From Oryzobacter faecalis (GTDB taxonomy: Bacteria > Actinomycetota > Actinomycetes > Actinomycetales > Dermatophilaceae): DNA of 64,000 bases. Every line of letters starts with the position of its first letter. Positions within the stretch are counted from its first letter, which is position 1. The stretch is from positions 372,001-436,000 of the forward strand of contig NZ_JBKOFW010000002.1 in NCBI RefSeq assembly GCF_046764005.1, read 5' to 3'. This document shows, one piece after another, positions 1-9,250 of this stretch. Position numbers and translations under genes: made by a program. The notes below the pieces were generated by a model that had not been told where the DNA came from, searched no databases, and saw only the letters and a program-made list of their open reading frames with translations.

Positions 1-1031
1 ACGTCCGGCCGGCCACTTGTGAGGCGGGCGAGGAGGGCGGCCTGCCGCATCGCCTGCCACATGTCGAGGTCGTTGCTGCTCGAGCACCCGTCGGTCCCGA
101 GGCCGATCCGGACACCGGTGTGCGAGTAGTCGCCCCAGCGCAACGCGCCGCTCGCCAGCTTGAGGTTGGACCCGGGGCAGTGGGCGACGGCGGTGCGTCC
201 CAGGGCGAGGAGGTCGCGGTCGGTGTCGCTGAGGTGGACGCCGTGCCCGAGGACGAGCGGGAGGTCCGGCTCGACCCAGCCGCTGCGGGCGAGCAGCTCG
301 GTCGGCGTGGCGTCGTAGCGCTCGCGGACACCGGCGTTCTCGGCCTCGTTCTCCGACACGTGCGTCGTGAGCAGGCCGGCCCGGTCGCCGTCGGCGAGCA
401 GCTCGCGCAGGACGGCGACGACCTCCGCGAACCCTTCGGGGGGACAGGTGTACGTGGCGTGCGGGGCGGCGACGAGGGGGACGGCCGGCCCGCCGATGGC
501 GTCGAGGACGCCCGGCCACGCCCGCAGGCCCGCGAGGCGCTCCTGCCAGGCGAGGCCGTCCGGGCCCGGCCCCTCGAAGAACACCGGACCGATGACGTGC
601 CGGCTCCCGGCCGCCACGGCGCCGCGGTGGGTCGCCTCGTGGTGGAAGTACATGTCGAGCTGCGTCGTGCACCCGCCGAGCAGGCTCTCGAGCGCGCCGA
701 GCGTGGCCCCGAGCTCGACGGTGTCCGGGTCCATCACCGCGCCCTCGGCCGCCCAGACGCGGGCGAGGAAGCCCTGGAGGTCGACGTCCTCGGCGAGGCC
801 GCGCAGCAGCGTCATCGGCAGGTGCGTGTGGAGGTTGACCAGGCCCGGCATCACCAGCCTGCCGCGTCCGTCGACGACGAGGGTGTCCGGTGCCTCCTCC
901 GGGCCGGCGGCCGCGGGTCCGATGGCGGTGATGCGGCCGTTCTCGATGGTGATGGTCCGGTCGGCCAGGACGGTGTCGGTGTCGTCGACGGTGACGACGA
1001 GGGAGGCGTTCTCGATGACGACGCGGCTCAT
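1..1031 (-). CDS. TRZ/ATZ-family amidohydrolase, probable 5'-methylthioadenosine/S-adenosylhomocysteine deaminase (3' part cut by window)
   Basis: Metal-dependent amidohydrolase whose C-terminus runs off the left edge; about 343 residues are present of a family length near 430-460. Seen: an N-terminal beta-sandwich segment, then the metal ligands HTH at residues 68-70 within NLHTHLP, a later HVSEN histidine, LGHGVHLSD, and GTDGCSSSNDLDMW near the edge, which carries the metal-binding Asp of this family. The ATG at 1031 overlaps the TGA of the upstream phosphorylase gene by four bases, so the two are almost certainly co-translated. In this family such a partner argues for deamination of methylthioadenosine (or S-adenosylhomocysteine) to the inosine form. 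A guanine or other aminohydrolase role is not excluded. Cytoplasmic. Confidence 0.85.
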   Translation of the reverse strand, partial: MSRVVIENASLVVTVDDTDTVLADRTITIENGRITAIGPAAAGPEEAPDTLVVDGRGRLVMPGLVNLHTHLPMTLLRGLAEDVDLQGFLARVWAAEGAVMDPDTVELGATLGALESLLGGCTTQLDMYFHHEATHRGAVAAGSRHVIGPVFFEGPGPDGLAWQERLAGLRAWPGVLDAIGGPAVPLVAAPHATYTCPPEGFAEVVAVLRELLADGDRAGLLTTHVSENEAENAGVRERYDATPTELLARSGWVEPDLPLVLGHGVHLSDTDRDLLALGRTAVAHCPGSNLKLASGALRWGDYSHTGVRIGLGTDGCSSSNDLDMWQAMRQAALLARLTSGRPD

Positions 1032-1813
1032 GCGTCGTCCCCGTCGTCGGGCGTGGTGAGGGTCGCGCGGGTGTGGACGAGCTCGTCGAGGATCGCGAGG
1101 ACGTGGGCGGAGGACGCGGCGAGGGCGGCGTCGATCTCCTCCATGGTGATCGGTTCCTCGGCGTCCCCGACACCGGAGGCGGGGTTGACGACGAGCGAGA
1201 TCGCGGCGTAGCGCAGCCCGAGCTCGGCGGCGAGGGTGACCTCGGGGACCCCGGTCATGCCCGCGACGTCCGCGCCTGCGAGGGCCGCCAGGCGGATCTC
1301 GGCGCGCGTCTCGAAGCGGGGGCCCTCGAAGCACGCGTACACGCCGCCGTCCCGGACCGGCCGCCCCGCGGCGGCCGCCGCCTCGAGCAGCTCGCGGCGG
1401 ATCTCGGGGTGGTAGGGCGTGAGGACGTCCGTGTGGACGACCCCCTCGGGGGTCGTGCCGTCGAAGAAGGTGACGGCCCGCTGCCTGGTGAAGTCGAGGA
1501 AGTCGTCGAGGACGAGCAGGTCGCCCGCGGCGAGCTCCGGGTCGATGCTGCCGGTGACGTTGACGGCGACGACGTCCTGCACGCCGAGGTCGGCCAGGGC
1601 GCGGATGTTCGCGCGGTAGTTGACCAGGTGCGGCGGGACCGAGTGCCCCGCCCCGTGGCGGGTGAGGAAGACCACCGGGAGGCCGTGCCACGTCCCGGTC
1701 GTCACGGAGGCCTCGCCGTGCGCCGTGGACACCGTGCGGGCGGACGGCTCCTCGAGCGCCCCGAGGTCGTAGAACCCGGTGCCGGCGATGATGCCGAGGG
1801 GCTGACGCGTCAT
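1028..1813 (-). CDS. MTAP-family nucleoside phosphorylase, probable S-methyl-5'-thioinosine phosphorylase
   Basis: Trimeric purine nucleoside phosphorylase family, 261 residues, about the usual size. Seen: GIIAGTGFYD at the N-terminus, TRHG and HxVNYRANI phosphate/ribose segments, and EGPRFETRAE. The base-pocket residues deviate from adenine-specific enzymes. The segment GMTG has Met186 and Thr187, and Asn210-Pro-Ala212 lies 24 residues after Met186, where human MTAP has Asp220 and Asp222 after Met196. Asn in place of the first Asp is the pattern of 6-oxopurine-specific relatives such as the Pseudomonas methylthioinosine enzyme. Together with the overlapping deaminase gene this suggests cleavage of methylthioinosine to hypoxanthine and methylthioribose-1-phosphate. 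ATG at 1813 was preferred over an in-frame TTG at 1822. Confidence 0.85.
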   Translation of the reverse strand: MTRQPLGIIAGTGFYDLGALEEPSARTVSTAHGEASVTTGTWHGLPVVFLTRHGAGHSVPPHLVNYRANIRALADLGVQDVVAVNVTGSIDPELAAGDLLVLDDFLDFTRQRAVTFFDGTTPEGVVHTDVLTPYHPEIRRELLEAAAAAGRPVRDGGVYACFEGPRFETRAEIRLAALAGADVAGMTGVPEVTLAAELGLRYAAISLVVNPASGVGDAEEPITMEEIDAALAASSAHVLAILDELVHTRATLTTPDDGDDA

Positions 1814-1893
1814 GCGCGCCAACGCTACCGGTCCCCGTGAGACGTCGGGTCGGCTCTGGGACGAGGTGCGGCGGCGGTGGCAGGATGCGGCGC

Positions 1894-3426
1894 ATGGGTC
1901 GACGGGTCGCCATCGCCGCGACCGGACCGGTGTCCCTCGCCGCCGGCCGCGAGGTCGCCCGGGCCGGGGGCAACGCGGTCGACGTCGCCGTGGCCGCGAT
2001 CCTCGCCGCCATGAGCACCGAGCCCGGCATGGTCTCCCTCGCGTCCGGGGCCTACGTCTCCGTGTGGCCCGCTGACGGTCCGCCGGTCGTCCTCGACGGC
2101 AACGTCGAGATGCCCGGTCGCGGGCTGCCCGCCGAGCGCTTCGGGGCTGGCGTCGAGGAGGTCACCACCGACTACGGCGGCGGCGTGACCCTCTGGGCCG
2201 GCCACGGGTCGGTCGCGACCCCCGGGGCCGTCACGGCCTGCGAGCTCGCCGTCGAGGAGCTCGGCACCCTGCCATGGGCCGACGTCGTCGCCCCGGCCGA
2301 GGCGGCCTGCCGCTCCGGGTACCCCATCGGCGCCGCGGCCTCGCGCTACCTCGGCTTCACGGCCCACGCCCTCTTCGGCCGGGATCCCGAGGCGCTCGCC
2401 GTCGTCACACGTGATGACGGGACCCCGGTGCAGCCCGGTGACGTCCGCACGAACGGGCCTCTCGCGGACGTCCTCTCGCTCGTGGGGCGCGAGGGCGCGT
2501 CCGTCCTCACGACGGGCGAGGTCGGGCGCGCGATGGTCGACGACATGGCGCGCAACGGCGGGCTCATCAGCCACCGCGACCTCGCCGAGTACACCCCGCT
2601 CGTCCGGCCGCCCGTGCGCCGGGCCGTCGGGGACTGGGACCTCGCGGTCAACCCGCCGCCCAGCGTCGGGGGGCCGATGCTCGCGGTGATGCTCGGCGAG
2701 CTGGCCGCTCGCGGGAACTTCGGATGGGACGACGTCATCGCCATCCAGCAGGCCGTTCTGCGCTACCGCGTGGACGTCCACGACGTCTCGCACGACCTCG
2801 ACGCCGCGGGCCACGAGCTGCTCCTGTCGGTGGACCGGCACGGGCTCGCCGGCCTGCCCACGAGCGCCAGCACGGCGAACATCTCCGTCGTCGACGCCGA
2901 CGGCACCGCGTGCACCGTCACCGCGTCGTGCGGCTACGGCGCGGGGATCACGGTGCCCGGCACCGGGATCCTGCTCAACAACGCCCTCGGTGAGCCCGAG
3001 CTCAACCGCCTCGGGCTGCACCGGCTCGCGCCCGGCACCCGCCTCGCCTCGAACATGGCGCCCACGACCGGACGCACCCGGGACGGCCGCGTCATCGCCA
3101 TCGGCTCGCCGGGCGCCGACCGCATCACGACCGCCCTCATGCAGGTCCTCGGGCAGGGCTGCCTGCACGACGCCGACCTGCGGACCGCCATCGAGGCACC
3201 CCGGCTGCACGTGCGGGCCGCCCCCGACGGCACCACCGTCGTCGACCACGAGACCGACGCCGGGATCACCGAGGCCCTCCAGCGGGCCGGGCTGAGCGGC
3301 ACCGACCACGGCGTCCTCCAGATGTTCTTCGGCGGCGTCGGTGCGGCCTACCGTCGCCAGGACGGCCTGCTCGAGGCCGCGGGCGACCCCAGGCGGGAGG
3401 CGGCGGTCGAGGTCGTCGACCTCTGA
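1894..3426 (+). CDS. gamma-glutamyltransferase-like Ntn-hydrolase
   Basis: Gamma-glutamyltranspeptidase family protein of about 510 residues, without an obvious signal peptide, so probably cytoplasmic. Seen: the N-terminal segment with GGNAVDVAVAAILA typical of the large subunit, HGSVATPGAV, and the autocleavage region STANISVVDADG. Thr327 there aligns with the catalytic threonine at the start of the small subunit. It is followed by SNMAPT, which resembles the substrate-binding SSMSPT segment. The usual TTH context is TAN here, so substrate preference may differ from glutathione. Start: ATG at 1894 with GGTGGCAGG nine bases upstream; ATG at 1885 is possible. It is divergent from the methylthioadenosine genes. 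A specific gamma-glutamyl substrate cannot be assigned from sequence. Confidence 0.8.
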   Translation: MGRRVAIAATGPVSLAAGREVARAGGNAVDVAVAAILAAMSTEPGMVSLASGAYVSVWPADGPPVVLDGNVEMPGRGLPAERFGAGVEEVTTDYGGGVTLWAGHGSVATPGAVTACELAVEELGTLPWADVVAPAEAACRSGYPIGAAASRYLGFTAHALFGRDPEALAVVTRDDGTPVQPGDVRTNGPLADVLSLVGREGASVLTTGEVGRAMVDDMARNGGLISHRDLAEYTPLVRPPVRRAVGDWDLAVNPPPSVGGPMLAVMLGELAARGNFGWDDVIAIQQAVLRYRVDVHDVSHDLDAAGHELLLSVDRHGLAGLPTSASTANISVVDADGTACTVTASCGYGAGITVPGTGILLNNALGEPELNRLGLHRLAPGTRLASNMAPTTGRTRDGRVIAIGSPGADRITTALMQVLGQGCLHDADLRTAIEAPRLHVRAAPDGTTVVDHETDAGITEALQRAGLSGTDHGVLQMFFGGVGAAYRRQDGLLEAAGDPRREAAVEVVDL

Positions 3427-3608
3427 CGCCCGGTCCTCGTGGACGGCGGGCGACGTTGGGGGAGAACGGCGCTCGCTCAGGTAGGTAAAGGAATGGTCAG
3501 AAATCGGTTCCGACCTCCCCTTTCGGCCTGTTTCCGTGATCCACTGACCCGGCTCCGGCCCGATCGACCGGGGCGCTCTCCCACCATCCGCTTGGACAGG
3601 ATCCGCGA

Positions 3609-6600
3609 ATGACACCACCGAACAGACGACGGGCACGCGTCGCCCTGGCCTCCCTGGCCGCCGCGACCGTGGCCGCGGGGGCGGTCTCCACGACCGCGTC
3701 GGCTGCCGAGCCCCGACAGACGGGCAAGGGCAGCATCAAGGCCCAGCAGAAGAAGGACAAGCTCGGGTCGCGCGACCGCGAGCTGCTCGCGAAGGCAGAG
3801 CGCAAGGGTGACAAGCGCGTGACCGTCATCCTCGCGACGCCGAAGGGCGAGGCGAAGCAGGCGGCTGCCGCCGTCCGCGCCGCCGGTGGCCTCACCGCCA
3901 CGGTGAGCGACCGGTACGGCTACGTCAGCGCCAGCGTCCCGACCGACAAGGTCGACGCCGTCGCCAAGGCCGGCTCCGTGCTCGCCGTCGACCTCAACGA
4001 GTCGATCCCCCTGCCCCGGCCCGAGGCCGCGAGCGGCGAGGCCGAGGCCGCCGCCGCGCAGCCCGCGCCCGGCGCCGGCACCCCCGACGACAACCCGTAC
4101 ATGCCGACGCGCGACATCGGCTCGGTGGCGTTCAAGAAGGCCAACCCGGCCTGGGACGGCCGCGGGATCACCATCGGTGTCATCGACTCCGGCGTCGACC
4201 TCGACCACCCCGCGCTGCAGGAGACCACGACCGGCGAGCGCAAGATCGTCGACTGGGTCACCGGCACCCACCCGCTGCTCGAGAACGACGGCTCGTGGCG
4301 CGCCATGCTGACCTCGGTCACCGCGACGCCGACCTTCACCGCCTCCGGCCTCACCTGGACCGCACCCCGGTCGGGCACCTTCCGGTACAACCGCTTCAAC
4401 GAGGCGATCACCGCTGCGAGCGAGCCCGCCGGTGACGTCAACCGCGACGGGGACAAGACCGACCTCTTCGGTGTCCTCTACGACGAGGCGAGCCACGACA
4501 TCTGGGTCGACTCCAACCAGGACCGCACCTTCTCGGACGCCGAGCGGATGCGCCCGTACAAGGAGAACTTCGACATCGGTCACTTCGGGACCGACAACCC
4601 GGCGACCGCCATCGCCGAGTCGATGCCGTTCGTCGTGGAGTACAAGGAGGACATCGACCTCACGCCGGCCGGCCTCCCCGGCCAGAAGGCCGACTTCGTG
4701 AACATCGGCATCGTCGAGTCCGCCCACGGCACGCACGTCGCCGGCATCGCTGCGGGCCACGGCCTGTTCGGGGGCGACATGGACGGCCAGGCGCCCGGCG
4801 CGAAGGTCGTCTCGACCCGCGCCTGCTCGTGGGGCGGCGGCTGCACCGCGGTCGCGCTGACCGACGGCATGGTCGACCTCGTCGAGAACCGCGGCGTCGA
4901 CGTCGTCAACATGTCGATCGGCGGTCTCCCGGCCCTCAACGACGGCAACAACGCCCGCGCCCGTCTCTACGACGCGCTCATCGACGGTGGCGTCCAGCTC
5001 GTCATCTCGGCCGGCAACAGCGGCCCGGGCATCAACACGATCGGTGACCCGTCGGTGGCCTCGAAGGTCATCAGCGTCGGCTCCTCGATCACCAAGGAGA
5101 CCTGGCTGTCCAACTACGGCGCCGAGGTCTCGACCCCGCTGACCCTGCACAACTACTCCTCGCGCGGTCCGCGTGAGGACGGCGGGTTCAAGCCCAACGT
5201 CATGGCTCCGGGCTCGGCGATCTCCTCGGTCCCGACCTGGCAGCCGGGCGGTCCGGTCGCCGAGGCCGGCTACCCGCTGCCCCCGGGCTACGCGATGTTC
5301 AACGGCACCTCGATGGCCTCCCCGCAGACCGCGGGCGGCGTCGCGCTGCTGCTGTCGGCGGCCAAGGCCACCGGCGTCGACGTGACCCCGCGCCACATCC
5401 GCGACTCGCTCTACACCTCGGCGGACTTCGTCAAGGGTGTCGAGGCCATCGCGCAGGGCGCCGGCCAGGTCGACGTCCCCGGCGCGTGGGCGCTGCTGAA
5501 GAACAGGCCCGCCGCGCAGGACATCACGGTCGACGCGCCGGTCTGCACGCCGATCTCGGACTTCCTCGCGACGCCCGACCGCGGCACCGGCGTGTACAAC
5601 CGCTGCGACGCCGCCAACGGCGGTCAGGTGTCCGGGGAGAGCAAGACCTACGTCGTCAAGGCGACCCGCACCAGCGGCGCCGGCGGCCGGGTCGCGCACG
5701 ACCTGCGCCTCGTCGGCAACGACGGCACGTTCTCGCTTCCGGCGTCCAGCCGCCCCATGCCCAAGGGCGGGGCGGTCGACATCCCCGTCAAGGCGCTGAC
5801 GAGCACCCCGGGTGCCCACTCGGCGATCCTCGAGATCGACGACCCGGCGACGCCGGTCGTCGACCAGCGGGTCCTGCTCACCGTGGTCCTCTCCCGGGAC
5901 CTCGTCGCCCCGTCGTTCGCCCAGACCCAGTCGGGCACGGTGGAGCGCAACCTCACGAAGAAGCTCTTCGTGACGGTGCCGCAGGGCGCCAAGGCGCTCC
6001 AGGTCAACCTGTCCGGCATCGCCGGCAGCGACCAGGTCCGCTGGATCGCCGTCAACCCGTACGGCGTCCCCGTGGAGTCGACCAGCTCGCTGGCGTGCTT
6101 CACGAACTTCAGCGCCCCCAGCTGCAACAGCACCTCGCGTGCCTACGCGAACCCGCTGCCGGGCGTCTGGGAGCTGGAGATCGAGGCACGGCGCACGTCG
6201 CCGAGCCTGGTGAACCCGTACACGATCAAGGCCGCCGCCCAGGGCGTCACGGTCGACCCGGCGTCGCAGACGCTGCCGTCGGTCCAGGCGGGCGTCGCGA
6301 CGCCGGTCTCGTGGACCGTCACCAACGACTTCGGCGACGTGTCGCTGTCGGCGCGTGGTGGCAGCCTCGGTTCCGCCCTGTCCGAGCGCAAGACGATCGG
6401 CAACCACGAGGTCAAGGAGTTCACGGTCGACGTCCCCGCGGGCGCCGAGCGGTTCACCGCGACGATCGGTCGCACCTCGGACCTCGGGGCCGACCTCGAC
6501 CTGTTCGTCTACCGGGGCACGACCCTGGTGGGCCAGGCCGCGGACGGTGACTCGGAGGAGTCGGTCTCGCTCGCGAACCCCACCGCCGGCACCTACCGGG

Positions 6601-6866
6601 TCGTCGTCGACGGCTACGCGGTCCCGGCCGGGACGACGGAGTACGACTACCTCGACGTCTTCTTCTCCCCGGCACTCGGGACCCTCGCGGTCCCCGACAC
6701 CGTCGTGGACCTCGCCGCCGGGGCGTCCACCCCGGTGACGGGCACCGTCACGGCCAAGGTCGCCCCGGCGGCCGGACGCCAGCTGTTCGGTGAGATGCGC
6801 GTCGTCTCGACCGCGGGTGCCGTCCTCGGCACCGGTGCGGTCATCGTCGGCGGCGTCACGCCGTAA
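3609..6866 (+). CDS. secreted S8 family (subtilisin-like) serine peptidase, 1085 aa
   Basis: Large exported subtilase. An Arg-rich start, a hydrophobic stretch and a cleavage site ending in ASA near residue 33 form a signal peptide. An inhibitor-like propeptide follows, with a charged, Lys-rich early part. The catalytic triad is visible as Asp193 (GVIDSGVD), His373 (SAHGTHVAGI) and Ser568 (NGTSMASPQ), with the oxyanion Asn in ISAGNSGPG. About 180 residues separate Asp from His, far more than in classical subtilisins; this insertion is typical of the large multi-domain secreted subtilases of actinobacteria. The C-terminal 450 residues are beta-rich and end in a pre-peptidase-type segment with DLGADLDLFVY. 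A single gene, followed by a strong bidirectional hairpin. Likely an extracellular peptidase for nutrition. Confidence 0.93.
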   Translation: MTPPNRRRARVALASLAAATVAAGAVSTTASAAEPRQTGKGSIKAQQKKDKLGSRDRELLAKAERKGDKRVTVILATPKGEAKQAAAAVRAAGGLTATVSDRYGYVSASVPTDKVDAVAKAGSVLAVDLNESIPLPRPEAASGEAEAAAAQPAPGAGTPDDNPYMPTRDIGSVAFKKANPAWDGRGITIGVIDSGVDLDHPALQETTTGERKIVDWVTGTHPLLENDGSWRAMLTSVTATPTFTASGLTWTAPRSGTFRYNRFNEAITAASEPAGDVNRDGDKTDLFGVLYDEASHDIWVDSNQDRTFSDAERMRPYKENFDIGHFGTDNPATAIAESMPFVVEYKEDIDLTPAGLPGQKADFVNIGIVESAHGTHVAGIAAGHGLFGGDMDGQAPGAKVVSTRACSWGGGCTAVALTDGMVDLVENRGVDVVNMSIGGLPALNDGNNARARLYDALIDGGVQLVISAGNSGPGINTIGDPSVASKVISVGSSITKETWLSNYGAEVSTPLTLHNYSSRGPREDGGFKPNVMAPGSAISSVPTWQPGGPVAEAGYPLPPGYAMFNGTSMASPQTAGGVALLLSAAKATGVDVTPRHIRDSLYTSADFVKGVEAIAQGAGQVDVPGAWALLKNRPAAQDITVDAPVCTPISDFLATPDRGTGVYNRCDAANGGQVSGESKTYVVKATRTSGAGGRVAHDLRLVGNDGTFSLPASSRPMPKGGAVDIPVKALTSTPGAHSAILEIDDPATPVVDQRVLLTVVLSRDLVAPSFAQTQSGTVERNLTKKLFVTVPQGAKALQVNLSGIAGSDQVRWIAVNPYGVPVESTSSLACFTNFSAPSCNSTSRAYANPLPGVWELEIEARRTSPSLVNPYTIKAAAQGVTVDPASQTLPSVQAGVATPVSWTVTNDFGDVSLSARGGSLGSALSERKTIGNHEVKEFTVDVPAGAERFTATIGRTSDLGADLDLFVYRGTTLVGQAADGDSEESVSLANPTAGTYRVVVDGYAVPAGTTEYDYLDVFFSPALGTLAVPDTVVDLAAGASTPVTGTVTAKVAPAAGRQLFGEMRVVSTAGAVLGTGAVIVGGVTP

Positions 6867-6883
6867 CGCTCCACCGCTCCACC

Positions 6884-6919
6884 ACCGGACCCCGCGACCG
6901 CACGGTCGCGGGGTCCGGT
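6884..6919. terminator. bidirectional hairpin terminator between convergent genes
   Basis: A perfect 16-bp stem (6884-6899 and 6904-6919) closes on a 4-base loop, just after the subtilase stop at 6866 and before the MATE gene stop at 6931, which comes from the other strand. No T-run is present, as is common for actinobacterial hairpin terminators. Confidence 0.8.
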
Positions 6920-6930
6920 GCGTCCGGGGC

Positions 6931-8295
6931 TCAGCGGGTGGCGCCGACGACCATCCAGCGGTCGGTGCGCACCCGGCGCCACATGAGGACGCCGCGCACC
7001 GCCATGAACACGGTGAAGGCCGCCCACAGCCACACCACGGCCCCGACCTGGCCGCCGACACCGCCGTCCCCTCCCTCCCCGAGCAGCCGGTCGCCCGCGA
7101 CGTGGACGGCGAGGACGACCGGCAGGTAGGCGAGGAGGACGACGACCATCGCCCGGGCGAGCCAGGTGCCGTCGCCCGCCCCGATGAGGACGCCGTCGAC
7201 GACGAAGACGAACCCGGAGAGGGGCTGCCCCAGCGCCACGACGACGAGACCGCCGGCGATGGCGGCCTGCACGGCGGCATCGGGGGTGAACTGCGGCCCG
7301 ACCCAGGGGCGGACGAGCAGGAGCAGGGCCCCGAGGACGACACCGACGACGAGCCCCCAGCGGAGCATGAGCGAGGTCGCGGCGCGCGTGCTCTCCAGGC
7401 GGCCCGCGCCGAGGGCCTTCCCGGTGAGGGCCTGCGCGGCGATGGCGAGCGCGTCGAGCATGAAGGTGAGGAAGGTCCAGATGGTCGCGGTGACCTGGTA
7501 CGCCGCGAGCGGGACGTCGCCGAGACCGGCCGCGACCCACGTCGTCACGAGGAGGACGGCGCGCAGGGCGAGGGTGCGGACGAGGAGCGGCACCCCGCCG
7601 CGGGCGGCCGCGACGACCCGCCCGGGGTGGGCGCGGAGCGCCACGTGGTCGGCCCGGGCGTACCGCACGAGCACGGCGGCGAGCGCGCCACCCATCCCCG
7701 TCTGGGCGATGACGGTGCCCCAGGCCGAGCCCGCGATCCCCCAGCCGAGGCCGTGGACGAACCACACGTTGAGGACGACGTTGGCCCCGAACCCGCCGAC
7801 CGCCGCCACGAGAGGGGTCCGGGTGTCCTGGAGGCCGCGCAGCACACCGGTCGTCGCGAGGACGACGAGCATCGCCGGGATGCCGAGCGCCGAGATCCGC
7901 AGGTACGTGACCGCCGCGTCGAGGGCGGCGTCGGAGGCGCCGAAGACCCGGCAGACGGGCTCGGCCGCGGCAGCCACCACGGCCGAGGTGACGGCCCCGA
8001 GGCCGACCGCCAGCCAGGTGCCGTCGATCCCCGCACCGATGGCGCCGGACCTCGACCCGGCCCCGAGCTGCCGGGCGACGACCGCCGTCGTGCCGTAGGC
8101 GAGGAAGACGAAGACGTTCGCCGCCGTGAGGAGGACCGCGCTCGCGACGCCCAGCCCGGCGAGCGGCGCGACGCCGAGGCGGCCGACGATCGCCGCGTCG
8201 GCGAGGAGGAAGAGCGGCTCGGCCACGAGGGCGAGGAAGGCCGGGACGGCCAGGCGCAGCACCTCCCGGTGCTGGCTCCGGCTGGGCGACGTCAT
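6931..8295 (-). CDS. MATE family efflux transporter (DinF-like)
   Basis: Twelve-helix multidrug and toxic compound extrusion protein, 454 residues, the normal family size. Seen: the opening LAVPAFLALVAEPLFLLADAAIVGRLG, which matches helix 1 of DinF-type MATE carriers. A second, homologous half starts near residue 235 (AARGGVPLLVRTLALRAV), giving the internal two-fold repeat of six helices each. Expected to export cationic compounds across the cytoplasmic membrane against Na+ or H+. It is a single gene flanked by two palindromes, with a hairpin after its stop. ATG at 8295. The substrate is unknown. Confidence 0.93.
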   Translation of the reverse strand: MTSPSRSQHREVLRLAVPAFLALVAEPLFLLADAAIVGRLGVAPLAGLGVASAVLLTAANVFVFLAYGTTAVVARQLGAGSRSGAIGAGIDGTWLAVGLGAVTSAVVAAAAEPVCRVFGASDAALDAAVTYLRISALGIPAMLVVLATTGVLRGLQDTRTPLVAAVGGFGANVVLNVWFVHGLGWGIAGSAWGTVIAQTGMGGALAAVLVRYARADHVALRAHPGRVVAAARGGVPLLVRTLALRAVLLVTTWVAAGLGDVPLAAYQVTATIWTFLTFMLDALAIAAQALTGKALGAGRLESTRAATSLMLRWGLVVGVVLGALLLLVRPWVGPQFTPDAAVQAAIAGGLVVVALGQPLSGFVFVVDGVLIGAGDGTWLARAMVVVLLAYLPVVLAVHVAGDRLLGEGGDGGVGGQVGAVVWLWAAFTVFMAVRGVLMWRRVRTDRWMVVGATR

Positions 8296-8412
8296 CCCGG
8301 CACTGTTCCAGACGGCCGGTCCCGGCCGCCGCCCGGGGACGGGTCGCCCTCGACCTCCTTCCCTCCCTGCCCCCCGCCCGGCCCCTTTCTCCCTCGTCCA
8401 CCGCCCCTACGC

Positions 8413-8470
8413 CGCGACCTACCGCCTGGTCGGTGTCGTGATCACGACACCGACCAGGCGGTAGGTCGCG
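8413..8470. repeat. perfect 58-bp intergenic palindrome, family A copy 1
   Basis: Two 29-base arms with no loop, centred on GATC at 8440-8443. The outer 18 bases of each arm read CGCGACCTACCGCCTGGT, and the same outer sequence recurs at 37625-37682. It lies 36 bases after the stop of the alkylation-repair gene and about 120 bases before the MATE start, so it could act as a transcription terminator. The sequence conservation between distant copies goes beyond what a terminator needs. Confidence 0.85.
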
Positions 8471-8505
8471 AAAGAGGAGGAGTGGCGGCCACGGGGGAGG
8501 GGAGG

Positions 8506-9234
8506 TCAGAGGTGCTTGAGGGCCTCGCGGCGGGACAGGCCGGAGAGGCGGTCGCCCCGCTCGTCCACGTAGCGGCGGACCCAGGCCGGGTCGGTGCGCG
8601 CGTGCTGGCGCAGGGCCCACCCGACCGCCTTGCGGACGAAGAACTGCCGCCCGTGGAGCGAGTCCTCGAGGTTGGCGTCGAGGACGTCGGCGAGCAGCCC
8701 GGTGTCGGTGGCCTCGCGGTGCCTGAGCTGGGCCAGGATCGCCGAACGCCGTACCCACAGGTGGTCGTCGACCGCCCACGACCGGATGACGGGGTCGACG
8801 ACGCTCCGGTGCGACAGCAGGATCGGGCCGACCCGGTCGGGGGCGACGGCGTCGACGAGGTCCCACCACGCGCCGGTCTCGACGAGGTACCGGTAGAGGG
8901 TGAGGGCCTCGGGGTCCTGCCACGGGCGGGCCAGCCGGTGCCCGGTCACCGCGATGGCCGCGTACCGCTCCTCACGGACCTCGGGGTCGTCCCAGAGGGC
9001 GCGGACGGTCGCCTCCCACTGGGCGCGGTCGGCGGGGGCGAGCGAGGGGTCGGTCAGGAGGCCGCGGAGCAGGGCCTTGAGCTCGGGGCTCGTGACGCCG
9101 CGGTAGGGCAGGGACGACTTCATGTACGCCTGCTGGGCGAGGGCCCGCCCGGGGTCGCCGACCCCGGCGAGGGCCTCGCGGACGGCCGCGGCCAGGGGTG
9201 GGTCGGAGCGACGGGAGGGGTGCGGCGTCATCAT
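8506..9234 (-). CDS. DNA alkylation repair protein (AlkD family)
   Basis: Cytoplasmic HEAT-like-repeat DNA glycosylase family, 242 residues. Seen: YMKSSLPYRGV near residue 38, which resembles the N-terminal YMK...G(V/I) segment of AlkD proteins, and WWDLVDAV, where Asp125 fits the catalytic Asp of AlkD. RRSAILAQLRHRE and FFVRKAVGWALRQHARTDP follow as typical C-terminal helical repeats. AlkD enzymes excise N3- and N7-alkylpurines from DNA. Two consecutive ATG codons (9234 and 9231) follow AGGGGG; either could be used. It is followed by the family A palindrome. It starts only 17 bases from the end of the upstream CoA-transferase gene on the same strand, so co-transcription is possible. Confidence 0.9.
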   Translation of the reverse strand: MMTPHPSRRSDPPLAAAVREALAGVGDPGRALAQQAYMKSSLPYRGVTSPELKALLRGLLTDPSLAPADRAQWEATVRALWDDPEVREERYAAIAVTGHRLARPWQDPEALTLYRYLVETGAWWDLVDAVAPDRVGPILLSHRSVVDPVIRSWAVDDHLWVRRSAILAQLRHREATDTGLLADVLDANLEDSLHGRQFFVRKAVGWALRQHARTDPAWVRRYVDERGDRLSGLSRREALKHL

Positions 9235-9250
9235 CGGATCCCCCTGTCGC

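Noticed and set aside
3477..7343. Long antisense frame of 1288 codons opposite the first subtilase
   Set aside because: High-GC antisense frame; the sense gene has signal peptide and catalytic triad.
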